Shown: positions 26,701 through 38,490, counted from the first letter of the stretch. The stretch: 64,000 bases of DNA from Glandiceps talaboti (GCF_964340395.1 NC_135551.1:20943503-21007502); one strand, 5' to 3'. Numbers and translations are program-made. The notes: generated by a model from the sequence alone, not told the origin.

Positions 26701-28831
26701 TAAAATTTCAGAGACTTCGAGACTACCAACTCCAAGTACATCCGGTGAGTCCTATGATGAAAGTGATGGTCCAGAAGACTTCAGTGCACTTCAGAAGGCA
26801 AGCTCAAGGAAAAGGAAGAGAGAGCAGTTCCCAAGTAGGTTTTTCCACTAGTATTATAGTAGTATAAAATCAAGCTAACTAAACACAAACATAAACTAAA
26901 CACAAACATAAAATAGACATAAACTAAAACTTGATTTTATTACAAGTACATTAATTGCCTTGTGTATACTATTATACAGTGAGTGGCAAAAGCCAGGTGC
27001 CCCATAGACTAGCTTATCTACACCCGTTTGCTCAGTGACTTGTTTTTTTCTCCATTTCTTTATGTTTCTGCACAGAAGGTAATGATTCATTTATATCAAT
27101 GGCTACATGTATGTGTTTCAAATGATGTTTCTGTAAAACTGTTACAGCCCGGGTATGGGTTTTGCAGACCTTGGTAGTATTACTTATGTGCTCTCCTGTA
27201 GTCAGACCCCCTCACTGTACATTAATCTTGATAAGTTTTTGCAGTTCAAGTAGGTGACACTTACCTTCATAGATAAACAATTTGGCAAGGTGTTGTCACA
27301 ATTTTAGAAAACTGATAAGTTATCTTGTAAAAATTATGTTCTATACAATGTAAAGAGCTTAGTAAGGAGATTGTTAAACTCAGATTTCATCCCATTTCCA
27401 AATGCCATTCTCATTTTCATCATCTTTCCTAATATACAGGTTTCCAGGCAACCGCAAATCTTGACTTTGAGGAAAAGAGATTGGCTGTTGAAGAGAAAAG
27501 AGTGAAGATGGAGTGTACTAGAGACGAGTCAAGGATCTCAGTGGAAGAACGACAAGTGAAACTAGAATTACTGAAAGAAGATGAAAAATCTAAGAGGAGA
27601 AAAGAGGAGTTGGAGTTGGAGGACAGAGAGGCTGTTATCAAGAGTAAAAAGCGACGCTTAGAGGAAGCACTGATGCTGTATGATATGGAAAAAGACGATA
27701 TTTTGAAAAGGAATGAACCAGATAAAATTTATCAGTTGAAGCAAGCTTTTAGAGAATACAACATGACTGTCAAAGAAATACAGGAAGGTTCTTTGAAGTT
27801 TACATTGAGTTGTGAGTCTGTCCGAGATATGGAGCATTTCTGGCAAGACTATGAATCCGGACATGTAGCACGTAAATTAGCAAGTATTCTTGTGACGCCC
27901 AAGATGAAAGACCTTGCTGATGGAGCAGGAAAGATTGCTAAGATTAAGTTGGATATTGACAAGTCTGATTACGAAAGAATCATCGCTGAACTTGGACAGA
28001 CGCACAAACATCATTGTAATATGGCTGGTAAGCTATGTTTTCAAATTTTATTGCCATAAATTACTAAGAAGACAAGAAATTTACATCACATCCAACCATG
28101 TTAGATGACTGTTTTCCCCCATTAGCTGTTCAAGTGCTACAAACCAGACTTGGTGAGCCAGCAAGTCGGGGTATAATAAACATTGTTTATTGCGAAACCC
28201 CAAGTGCTTGGTTAATGGCTCCATCCTGCAATGAATTATTGTTAAATATGTACAAGTGGTGATCATGATATTTTGCATCAGTGCTTGTACATACTTTGGA
28301 ATTTGCACTATTGAAAACATTGTTACTATTCTGTATGCAAATGAGTATGTGACGGTTTACATTAACATAAAATCATGAGAATGTATGATCGTATTTCTTT
28401 ACAAAATTTGCTGTTTCGGATAAACATGATATGTAATAGAAAGATACCAGAACGCCATGTATGAGTGTGCCAGTGTGGGAACTTGAGGATATGCACTCGT
28501 GCTTGCAGTGCTGTTTGCTGTATATCACTTGGTATGCTCTTGAAAGTACAGCCATAGAGAAAACTGCAAGTACTCATGCAAATACCAAATACAAGTACAC
28601 AAAACTTGCATTCACTAATCATGGGATTCTGTTATAGTATTTAAATATTTTGCATGTATGCAAACAAGAAATGATGCAATTGATTAATATACTTCCCTTT
28701 TTTACCATTCAGAGCCCATAACTCCAACACGTTGTCTTCAAAGTCCTAAAAAGTTTACAAGTCCAACCTTTGGAACAAACAGAGCACCACTTGATGATAT
28801 CAAGAATGTAAATCAGCTTGTACCGACTTGA
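23775..28831 (+). CDS. GT-B glycosyltransferase-like / coiled-coil / TRADD-N-like protein
   Basis: Four exons: 23775-24990 (the mRNA exon begins at 23750 after TTACAG), 26712-26834, 27440-28027 and 28713-28831 (stop TGA). Phases join cleanly and give 681 residues. Residues 1-400 form a degenerate GT-B, GT4-type fold. There is a beta strand then a VGNAQTTINTQLAISL loop-helix at about 15-30, an HCPGTYQAA segment, VFSVGPKVFSHY, and the C-terminal nucleotide-sugar motif starting EPYGIEGLPAICSG at residue 296. In that EX7E motif the first Glu (296) is present, but the second position (304) is Pro, so activity is doubtful. Exon 2 encodes a Ser/Thr/acidic linker ending in a basic patch (SRKRKREQ), a possible nuclear signal. 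Residues about 450-545 are a Glu/Lys/Arg-rich coiled coil. Residues about 550-630 resemble TRADD-N (GSLKFTLSC, then F-W-x-D-Y-x-S-G, then ILVTP). GT-like domains coupled to immune or death modules occur in some invertebrate NLR-like proteins. The role here is inferred as immune or conflict signalling, not shown. A second ATG follows at once (23778). Confidence 0.85.
25190..25548 (+). mobile_element. MITE-like element with 28-bp terminal inverted repeats, copy 1
   Basis: The left end GCCTAATAAAAAACAATTG continues into TGTGGTTCC. The right end is its near-exact reverse complement, finishing in GGAACCACACAA and TTATTAGGC. Total length is about 359 bp. Internal sequence is shared with copies at 47393-47780 (same orientation) and 58081-58420 (inverted). 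There is no open frame of note. It is a non-autonomous DNA transposon-like family, here in the first intron of the GT/TRADD-N gene. Confidence 0.85.
25810..26047. repeat. long foldback element
   Basis: The arms 25810-25907 and 25956-26047 are reverse complements with scattered mismatches. The inner part, around TATCAAGTGTAAAAG and its complement, is nearly perfect. The outer part pairs CAAAGTAAAGCA with TGCTTTACTTTT. The loop is about 48 bases. It is non-coding and lies in intron 1 of the GT/TRADD-N gene, right of the MITE copy. Confidence 0.8.
26400..26560 (-). mobile_element. SINE-like dispersed repeat, partial copy
   Basis: Read on the minus strand this matches 44888-44990. Shared blocks are CTTCCTCAACTCC, ATAAG-GCATAGGATTA-type sequence and CTATCCTACC followed by an AGGT-like block. 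The two copies are in opposite orientation and moderately diverged. No coding frame. Confidence 0.6.
27440..28027 (+). other. coiled-coil and TRADD-N-like exon of the GT/TRADD-N gene
   Basis: This single 588-base exon carries the signalling half of the protein. About 90 residues of heptad-like Glu/Lys/Arg/Leu sequence lead into the TRADD-N-like domain. Pattern features are an I/L-x-V/F-x-L strand starting at Gly563, a helix with FWQDYESGH, a VARKLASILVTP segment, a KIAKIKLDID strand and a final YERIIAEL helix. Human TRADD has the same order (strand, helix with a Y-x-x-G element, helix, strand, helix). The assignment rests on pattern memory, not on a search. Confidence 0.7.
28250..28640 (+). 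repeat. dispersed repeat, copy 1 of 2
   Basis: Shares ordered blocks with 31540-31905: GAAAACATTGTT, AAATTTGCTGTTTC, ATATGTAATA, GAAAGTACA and CTCATGCAAATAC. The copies are moderately diverged and in the same orientation. This copy lies in the last intron of the GT/TRADD-N gene. Confidence 0.65.
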
Positions 28832-29139
28832 AGAAACCGAATGGTAATCTGCAAGGAATTATCAATCTCATGGATAATGTACACAAGTGTACATAGTCTG
28901 GACTGGTGTGTTACCAGGAGCTTTGTCCTAAGGCGTTACCATACCAAGGTAAATATATTTGTACAATTGAAAAAAATACATGTATGGTGTTGATAACAGG
29001 CAACTGTTAAGGGAATTAGCAGTTCAGGCCTTTTCAATGGGGAACGGCACACCAGGAAATACAAGGTGTTTTCATAGACTTCAGGTTCTAGAGAGAGTCA
29101 TTTCATGATTTCATGTCACATAATTTTCGCTCGGTTGAC

Positions 29140-29145
29140 AATAAA
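29140..29145 (+). other. candidate polyadenylation signal of the GT/TRADD-N gene
   Basis: AATAAA lies 309 bases after the stop codon on the same strand. It is the first canonical hexamer I found downstream. No transcript confirms its use. Confidence 0.4.
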
Positions 29146-30250
29146 CGCCAAATTGAAACTCTATTTCACCTATATTCTTTCACTGATACATCAAAGCATG
29201 ATGGGTCTTAGACATGATTATTTGTTAAATGTATACTGAATATTTATGACTGTCAAAGAAGCAAGCTCTCAGGAATCATGAATATTCAGTGTGCATCTAA
29301 TAAATAATCGTGTCTGCTTTGACCCATCATGCAATGGTGTATCACTTAAAGAGAACAATAGAGGTGAAAGGGAGTTTGAAATGACAAAGAATATGACCTT
29401 TATCATTCATTTTCCATCCAACTATTTTGTGATACATTTTATTCTGAATTTCACATGTAGCAACGTGAAGAGTTCTGTGGCGTTGGTATCAGAATGTTGG
29501 TTGTTATATGTGGTGGATATATCTATAAATGGTAACAAATACAAGATGCTGAAATTGTTGACAATGAAAGCAGTACAACAGGTAACTCAATATAGTTTTT
29601 ATAATGCTGTAAATTATACATCCAGCCATAAGAAAATATTTCTAACATGATTCTGTTATTATAAATATCCACATTTAAAATGTCTTCTTGATACATACAT
29701 GTAAAAAGAGAAGAAGAAAACTGTGAAACACATTTCTTCATTTTATTAGTAAATAATGCACGTTTGATACATGTCTGTACATACAATGTATATGATACAA
29801 GTAGGTTGGACATGACCTCAACTTTCTTTTTATTTAAGGTTAGAGAAAATTGATTCCTACAGACTGCATTGTTAATCAATTGAAAGAAAAATTATGGACC
29901 TAGCTTATCTCCTATCAGAAAACCAAATCTGAATGACACATCACTTAAAATTGTTTCTGATGACTTTGTATCTTGCAGGACATAAGGATTCAGTGGTTGG
30001 TATGTGTGTGTGTGTGTGGCTAGCGGTATTAATCACTCTAACAACGGCCATTACTGCCAATGGCCAGAAGAATAAGTGCTTTGTACAGTTCCACACTTTG
30101 GGAAAAGCATCATGGTTCGAGTTCCATGTAGTCCAAAACACTAATTGATTGGCTTAGGCTTATGTGAATAATGTATCGTGTACATTTTATTGCAAAGTTA
30201 ATGGATGCTAACTCAGAAGCTAGTTGGCACAATAGAATATTAATTATACA

Positions 30251-30412
30251 CTTATTGCCTGGCTGTGACGGCACTAGTAGACGTCTATTAACCGTCGTGC
30301 AGTCATGTAGCAACTATTTCCCAGGGCTGAAATCCTTGGGAAATAGTTGCTACATGACAACAAGAGGGATAATATTATATCTGCTAGTGCCCAAATAAGG
30401 TCAAGCAATAAG
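30251..30412. repeat. foldback element with perfect inner arms
   Basis: Inner arms 30302-30323 and 30337-30358 are 22-base perfect reverse complements around a 13-base loop. The outer ends also pair: CTTATTGCC and GGCACTAGTAGA at left with TCTGCTAGTGCCC and CAATAAG at right. This gives terminal inverted repeats and a total of about 162 bp. A related GACTAGTGCCC block occurs just to the right near 30502. Confidence 0.85.
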
Positions 30413-31539
30413 TATTCTATAACACAACATATTCTTATTATAGTCAAAGCACATCCCTGTAGTACTTCTACACAACTATTGCTGTAGGGAAAATATAATG
30501 TGACTAGTGCCCCCTGTATGCAAATTGAGGTCACTCTGGGTCAGTAGTCCATACAACATGATACAAAAATATATCACACAATTATCAGAACCACAGGAAT
30601 ATTATCAACAGGCATTTCATAACATTATTGGTCATTGAAGGTACAGAAAAAAAATGTTGTGATATATCTCACCATCAAATATATATTCCTGTTTAAATAA
30701 TAGTCCCGCTAATCTAATGTAAAGAATGTAGTATTCAATTGACTCCAGTAATCACAGTGTGGTTGATACCAGGAAATGGGATTTTGTTGTCCAAAACATA
30801 TTAAAGATGACAAGAGTGCAGTTTACTGGCGCTAATTATTCATAGCAAAGTTCATGCCATGATATCTTACTAGCTAGACCACTGAAGATGATCCCAATTT
30901 GTGTCACGTGCCATGGTTGGAGTACTGTAATGTGAATATCATGTTGATGCATACATTTTGTACCTGTGTGGTGATGTACACATGTAGGAGGGAAAGAATG
31001 AGTTTTCATCAGAAATTGAACAAAATTGTTGTAGAAACTAAGATACTAAGAATATGATGTACATATAAGAACATAGCAGTCAGAGTATTGTAAACCAGAA
31101 CTATTGTTATAATGTGTCAGTTTATCTGCATTTTAAAAATATTGTTGAATTACAGTGGTACACATAACTACATACATGTACTATTCAATTTCACTGCCAA
31201 TGTCTTCATTTGGAGACTCTATTCTGATTTATTTTTGTCCAAACCAACTGCCAGACTAGTGTACATCTATTGTCATAGTCAATAAACATTAACTGTAACA
31301 TAGCTTGAGTTCAAACTCTTTCAGGATAACATTTGTACACATTTTTTGTCTTAACAGAAACTGCCAATTTACGGTAGTACTAATTGTATGGTAAAATTTT
31401 AAGTGCACAGCACACTGCCAGAGTAGACAATGTCTACTGTTAGATTCAAGAAACTTAGTATGGATTTTAATAGAAACCTTTTCAATGGTGATCTTAGTGA
31501 ATTCAAATTGTAAAGTTCATTGTTACATGTATACCATGT

Positions 31540-31905
31540 GATAAATTTCACTGGTGATTGCGCAAACTAGTGGTATTTGTACTGCAGTGAATTGTAATAC
31601 TGAAAACATTGTTGCATACCTGCATGTAAATGATATGCACTAATGAGGGTGTGATAGTTCCATACACACATGATCACAATTTTATGGAAATTTGCTGTTT
31701 CAGATAACATATGTAATAATAAAAGAACCCCATGCCATGTAAGTGGGGGGTATTTGCACTCTGGTGTGCAGTGTTTTCTGCAGCACTTTCATGAGCCTAG
31801 CAAGTGAAAGTACAACTGCAAAGAACACTGCGAGTGCTCATGCAAATACACCCTAAGTACGCCACAATTGTGCTCATGCATCATGGAATTCTGTCAGATT
31901 GTAAC
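31540..31905 (+). repeat. dispersed repeat, copy 2 of 2
   Basis: Counterpart of 28250-28640 with the same block order. It carries its own insertions, including a GGGGGGTATTTGCACT variant. Non-coding. Confidence 0.65.
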
Positions 31906-32455
31906 AATGTAAGACGGGAGTTTGATACTTCCATAGCTGTACTTATAGAATATATCAAATATTGTAACTGTTAAAAAGTCAAGATTCTTCCCACTATCAT
32001 TGGTAAAATCTGAACTCTTTATAAATATGATTGATAAACAAGTTTGCTTTGTAACACAAGATTGTAAAAATAGAGTGTGTTACGTATATATGTTGGGTAC
32101 TGTTGCTAAAGTTGGGAAACTTGATAAAAGAAAATGGTAAATGAGATAAAATTGGAGTATTTTCTTATACAGTCTGAGTCTACTGTAACTTTGTTTAGGA
32201 TCCTCGGTAAAGTGACTTGGGACGGCAAATTACATATTACCTACTTACTGACCCATATACTTACACAATTGTCATGTTCAAAATACATCGTTTTGATTCA
32301 CAAGTCTAACTTAATTTGAAATTCATCCAATTTCAGATATTTTTCAGAAATCAAATCTATCACATGTTTACTATTTAGAATACATTCCAAATTGTACAGT
32401 ACACAAGTACCATGCATCCGTTATAGATGACAGTACTTACAGAATACAGACATTC

Positions 32456-32458
<3 letters not shown>

Positions 32459-32499
<41 letters not shown>

Positions 32500-32515
32500 G
32501 GGGGGGGGGGGGGGG
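32459..32515. repeat. T40-G17 homopolymer pair
   Basis: A run of about 40 T followed directly by about 17 G. Read on the minus strand it is C then A. Such a junction is prone to assembly and sequencing error, so the exact length is doubtful. Confidence 0.9.
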
Positions 32516-33477
32516 TGATTTATAAAGCCACCTGCCAAAGAAACATGCATTCCAAATATGGTAATTCTTAAAGAGGATATAATTGCACATGTCAAGTATT
32601 TGAATTCACTTTGAAGAAGAAAAATGGCTAAAGAGTATACTTTCCAAAGACATTAGTATTTTATGTCAAAAATATAACAAAAAAGATAATAAGATTTTCT
32701 AGAGTAGACAATGGTCTCTCTCAAAAAATGTTAATGGAAGTACTATGTAAATAATAGATTTGTCTAAATTTTTCTGTCAAATTGATTGTTTTTGTATTTA
32801 AATATATATATAGCGGGTGATTTTTATATAAAGTTGTAGTATTTTCTTATGGTATGGAAAACTAGCTTCTCAGATGTACATGTACTTATCCAGGTATTTT
32901 CAAATTTTGTCTGTGAAAATATGTACTAATCGTCAGATATGCATGTAGTTCTGGTCGGTTGACAAAACATTACATCACCTGTGAATAATGTGTCAGTTCC
33001 AGTACTTATCATACAGTACAGTACAGTTATACATGTTGTTAGTTTCACTACTATTTTAATAGAATACAGTATTGTGCTATTCATTTCAATGATTTTGTAT
33101 TGTGTTATGGCACAGGAAATCCAGCCTCCAGTTGACTAAGATAGACGCAAACTAAATCTATTGTTCTTCAATGTGGTAGATTACACAAGTGGATGATAGC
33201 AGTTCCTGTGTTGTGCGATTCTAATCACCCTGTGATCAATACATTATAAACATTGGAAGTCCCAAAACAGCACTGCAAGTTCATGCACCTCTAAATAAAC
33301 TAGTTTTCAGAGACGCCGTCCTACTGAGACTATAATTAAACCAACATCCATTCAATAGCTTATCACTTGTTGTATCGACATGTTGCAACAATAGTTTAAT
33401 TTATGTCTATCCAGTCTGTAACTTAGAAAACCGAAATTTCAACTACCAGAGTAATACCTTGTTAAGAAGAACAGTAC

Positions 33478-34022
33478 AGTAAGCAACACAACACTGCCAT
33501 ACTTTTCAAACAGTTGTACATGTAGAGTTAGTGTCACTACTATTTTAACAATGCAGTATTGTGCTATGCATTTCAGTGATTTTGTATTGTGTTACGTCGT
33601 AAGGAAGCACAGAACAGTTAGCAATACAACACTGCCATACTTTTCAAACAGTTGTAGTACGTGTAGTCTGTAAGATACGACATTCATGCCACGCTATCAG
33701 CCAAAAGTCGAGAAGCCTGATAGGGCTGAACAGCACAACATGTTACAGTCTATAGTACGTGTAGAGTTAGTGTCACTTCTATTTTAATAATGCAGTATTG
33801 TGCTATACATTTCAGTGATTTTGTGTTGTTACCTCGTAAGGAAACACAGAACAGTTAGCAATATAACACTGTCATACTTTTCAAACAGTTGTAGTACGTG
33901 TAGCCTGTAAAATACGACATTCATGCCACGCTATCAGCCAACTCTCAAGAAGCCTGATAGGGCTGAACAGCACAACGTATCTTACAGTCTTTAGTACGTG
34001 TAGAGTTAATGTTACTATTATT
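33478..34022 (+). repeat. tandem duplicated block with nested small inverted-repeat element
   Basis: Units of about 240 bp begin near 33594 and 33833. Each carries GGAA(G/A)CACAGAACAGTTAGCAAT, TACTTTTCAAACAGTTGTAGT and CAGTGATTTTGT. A shorter related unit precedes them near 33478-33593. It lacks an 86-base insert that the later two contain at 33667-33752 and 33904-33990. The insert has ends CTGTAA(A/G)ATACG and CGTATCTTACAG, an internal CTATCAG/CTGATAG pair, and is flanked on both sides by TAGTACGTGTAG. It is therefore probably a small mobile element that was then duplicated with its host block. Confidence 0.75.
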
Positions 34023-34750
34023 TTAACAGAATATAGCATTGTGAAGTCCATTTTTTAGAGTGTTATATAGTATTAAGAGTACAATAAGCCAGTCAACACT
34101 GCCATGTGAATTTTAAAGAATTTTCAGAATGTGTTTTAATTTTAAAAAGAACTTTTAAAGAATTTTTCACTTACAGTTTATAGTTTTATATTTAAAAGTG
34201 TATCTTTTAAAACTTTATCAAGCAGATAATAAAAAGAATGTTTTTTTTTTTTTGTAAATAAGATTCCCAGTAGTATCTGTTTTGCACCGAGTTCAAACTT
34301 TTCGGTGGAAAGAATTTTTCACACACGTGCACCACTTTGTATTCATAAAAAGACCTATTCTGTGTCTGTCTCTTCCTGGACAACAGTTTATCAGTTGTGG
34401 GTGTTTTGCAAATTTCTACGATACTGCAGATCAAGTGAAGATCATACAAGTCTCCAAATAAATCAGTTCTGACAATTTGCTGAAATAAGTAAAAAGATAT
34501 TCTATGCTCTGGATATAGAAGTACAATTTCCAGTTTACCCATGCCACTTTGCTGTGGTCATTTCTTCTGAACAGATGATGCACAAGGGCAAACCAGATAG
34601 TAGCCTCATTCACAGGTGCTTGTGAATTTGCTATATCATACAGAACTGTGACAGTGAAGCATTTAGGCCGAACAGCTAGATACTTATCGCTACTCAGTAT
34701 CTCACTGTCATACATTGTTTGCCATAATATAGCAACTTCACAAGCACCTG

Positions 34751-34836
34751 TGGTCTCGGTTACCCAGACTCTGCCACTGGGGGCTTCCACAAGTGAGAGG
34801 ATGCACCCCCAGTAGCAGAGCCTGGATAATTGAGCC
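34751..34836. repeat. small foldback element, copy 2
   Basis: Starts GGTCTCGGTTACCCAG like copy 1 at 19346-19422. It pairs CTCTGCCACTGGGGG with CCCCCAGTAGCAGAG. The arms differ from copy 1 inside but share the outer end and the layout. Confidence 0.75.
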
Positions 34837-36862
34837 TACGCAGATAAGATAAAATGATGGCTAAATAAATTGCAGATGGCAATAAAATGAAGTTGTCAAG
34901 AATGTTTGTGTAAGGGAGCTTACTGATAGTTGCAGGTTGATTCAATACTGTTCAGGGGCATTCAATATTACAAGTAAGTTATTATATAACAAAACCATTT
35001 CAAAAAACCATTCCAGTTGCCGCTACATGTATTGCAGCTCTAGGCAAGAATTCACAAGTACCCATTTCAACACCTGATGTGGAAATTTATCAATTATTGC
35101 TTCTATTTTATCATAATAACATTCAATATAGAACCAGTAAGAAAACACACACACACACACACCATTGGCATGTCAACACCTGTTATGTAATGTACATGTA
35201 TGTCTCAAGAATCTGACCAAGCTGGTCAAAGAATCCATAATTCAAAGAATATTTCATTCAAGACAATTTACTAGTTTACTATTTTATTTCCAAAAATTCC
35301 TTTTCTAGAATGTACAAAGAAAACTTCTCATCTGAAAGTTACATTCTCCTTTGTTCATGGTAATGTAGTTTAAAAAAAAGAAAAATTATGGTACTCGGCA
35401 TTCTACTTGGCTTTCAAATGGCCCTAAGGTCAGACTTAAATACCATCATGGTAAATTATGTATAATGCTAGTGTCATTCCCCTTTTCCTGAAGATGTCAT
35501 TTGTTCCTTCAACAAAATGTATGCTTAGTTGGCAAAAAGTTCTTGCATTAAAATGAAAGATACATGTCATGTCATTATTAGCAAACATCCTACCTCTACT
35601 CCACACATATAGACACACATTCTGTGTTTTGTGCATGCACTTGCTTTTCTTGTCAGGTTCTGCATGTATGAGTTTGTGCACCACATATTCACTACTGTTC
35701 TGTTATGAGGTCATGCACACAGTCACTCTTGCTATCATGTACACTCTTCCTATGCACACACAGACTCACTCACTCATGTCCAAGTTCTGCACACATACAC
35801 TATCACTATTAACTCCTGTGAATTGCAAAATGTAAGCACCATTGCACTCACTCTAATCTGATCTTGTATAGACCCTATCAAACCTCAAATTGTACGTGAG
35901 GGAAAACTATTACTATATACACATTACAAGACAGTCTATTACCATCCTTTAAATACAAACAACTCTCTCAATTAAATTATTCCAATAAATTATTACTTTT
36001 CACCACATCTAAACTGTATTTTACATGCTTCAGTTGTAAAACTTTATTTTGTGCTATCCGTAAGTAGGCTTTATTCAACATCGGAATGTATCTTTGTCTC
36101 ATGCATACACTAAACACATAACAAACATTCATATCCAAAGTGAAAACATCTGTAAAGTTGTATATTACAAAACTGTAAGGCACTAGTGTATTGCACTGAT
36201 GATTTCAATCACACATGGCAAGTCTATGGGCAATAACCCTGCATTCTCATTGGTTGATATGATATGTTATGTTATCATTGAAATCTGAAAATTAATGCAG
36301 AGAATGTATCAGTATGGAAATATCTAAAAATATCGATAATGAACATTTTGTGAAATAGTTTGGCAAACAGTTAATACCATGGTAGGTCAGTAGTCTAGTT
36401 TCTATATGGTATCGTTATGATTTACACCTCTACTCATAGACCATGTTGCCATCCAGACTATTGTGTCAACAAACGTAACAGTCTGCATGTGCTGTGTGAG
36501 GGCGCCCTCATTGACAGTATCTCTCAAAAGACTTGGGAAGGACAATAGGAAGAATGGCATAGCATATCTTACAATCTACAAACTTGACTACCAAGGACTG
36601 GTTTTCACTCTGTCTACAGAGCAGCATCTGATCAGTAAAAATAATACCTATAAGTTTCATTAAAGATGTGGACTAGCTTTCATGCAATTGAGAAAAAAAC
36701 ACATTACAGGAGATTTTGTCTTAGCTTGCAAATGCTTAGCTGGTAAAGCTCTCTAGTGGAGTGTGCAACTAACTAACTAACTAACTAACTAACTACTTGC
36801 AAATGCTATTAAACAATGTATCAAGATCCACCAGACTGAGCACAAGGTTTCATGTTGAGATA

Positions 36863-37516
36863 CAGACACAATAAAAATAACACACAAATATCCTTTGCAG
36901 TGTCTGCTCTGTAGACACAATAAAGATAACACACAAACATCCCTTACATAGTGTCTGCTCTGTAGACACAATAAAGATGACACACAAACATCCCTTACAC
37001 AGTGTCTGCTCTGTAGACACAATAAAGATAACACACAAACATCCCTTACATAGTGTCTGCTCTGTAGACACAATAAAGATGACACACAAACATCCCTTAC
37101 ACAGTGTCTGCTCTGTAGACACAATAAAGATAACACACAAATATCCCTTGCACAGTGTCTGCTCTGTAGACACAGTAAAGATAACACACAAACATCCCTT
37201 ATGCCGTGTCTGCTCTGTAGACACAATAACGATAACACACAAACATCCCTTATACAGTGTCTGCTCTGTAGACACAATAAAGATAACACAGAGACATCCC
37301 TTACACAGTGTCTGCTCTGTAGACACAATAAAGATAACACACAAACATCCCTTACACAGTGTCTGCTCTGTTGACACAATAAAGATAACACACAAACACC
37401 CCTTATACAGTGTCTGCTCTGTAGACACAATAAAGATAACACACAAACATCCCTTATACAGTGTCTGCTCTGTAGACACAATAAAGATAACACACAAACA
37501 TCCCTTACACAGTTTC
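36863..37516. repeat. 51-bp minisatellite, about 12-13 copies
   Basis: The unit contains GTGTCTGCTCTGTAGACAC, in which GTGTCT and AGACAC can pair, followed by AATAAAGATAACACACAAAC and ATCCCTTACACA. Because 51 is divisible by three and the unit lacks stops in several frames, long repetitive frames appear on both strands. They show synonymous and non-synonymous change without bias and are not a real protein. A related half-unit lies near 37575-37600. Confidence 0.95.
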
Positions 37517-38389
37517 TGCTTTGTATTTTGTTAATCATAACAAAAACAAACACAACTGTAACAAAGTACACAGCAGACACTGTAACTAGGAGTGTCTGTG
37601 CCTTATCTCGATTGTGTCTATCTCAACAAGAAAACTTGTGATCAGTCTCACTGATCTTGATATATCGTGTAATAGCATTTGCAAGTTAAGACCAAATCTC
37701 CTGTACATCTATAAGACATGCCATGATAAAAACAGACAACAAAATGTAGCCAAGTCACCAAACTTCTTGATTTTACCAAATGCATAAAAAAACTAACTAC
37801 AAATAAAGTATCTTGATATAAATGCAATAATGTTCAGTAGTTTTGGCACTTGGCTGTGTTTCCTTTTCAATACTACCCATATGTTGCTTTCTTATTAAAA
37901 GCAAACTTGAAAATCTTCAAAATTTAAATACACAATTTACTAAATATTTCATCCCATGCAGTCACTAAGTTATCTACAAATCTTAGACATGGTTTGTATA
38001 AGCTATTATAGTGGATTAATTGAAAAACATATCCTACTTTAGTTCAGGTATTCTTCAGTTTTTCATATAAAATGTAGGGTATTTCAATATATACACTTGT
38101 ACATTTCACAGGTTTATTGGTTATTTTTTATAAAATTAATTTAACGAGATTTCATAAAATGGATGTATATGAATTGTATCTTTCATAGCCAGGCTGTACA
38201 ATACCCATTGTAGAAAATAATTCTTAACGTTTCAAACTAAAGTAGTTTTTGAGGTAACAAGTAACTAACTAAAGGGTAACTAGTGATCTAATCAATGAAC
38301 TCTCACAGACTGTGATAGTTGCTATAACAGGCAGGTAATTGGGGAAGGGGGTAGTAAAAAAAAAAACTCTTGCAGAGAAAGTTGCTAGA

Positions 38390-38490
38390 AGTTACAGTGA
38401 GGAGGGAACACTGAACCCACGAGGGATGGCCCTCACTGGACTTTTTAGAAGACAAGTGTTTATATACTTAAAGAACTATCCAGTATAAAT
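38390..38490 (-). repeat. inverted dispersed repeat, copy 1
   Basis: The reverse complement matches 43205-43305: TTTATACTGGATAGTTCT, TAAGTATATAAA, ACTTGTCT, CAGTGAGGGCCATCC and GGGTT(C/T)AGTGTT. This copy lies just past the 3' end of the minus-strand oxidase. The partner lies in one of its introns. Confidence 0.8.

Noticed and set aside
29291-29650. 119-codon plus-strand frame after the GT/TRADD-N stop
   Set aside because: No domain, lies in the presumed 3' UTR or downstream DNA, and is matched by an equally long frame on the other strand.
34207-34790. Two overlapping minus-strand frames of 111 and 119 codons
   Set aside because: No domain, no convincing splice pairing, and overlap with a foldback element at one end. 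Probably chance.
36863-37516. Possible CRISPR-like array
   Set aside because: The units are contiguous with no unique spacers, and the DNA is clearly animal nuclear sequence with introns.
36789-37580. 263-codon repetitive frame on the minus strand, and a 185-codon frame on the plus strand
   Set aside because: Both are products of the 51-bp minisatellite. Frames stay open because the unit is a multiple of three, and no non-repeat domain flanks them.
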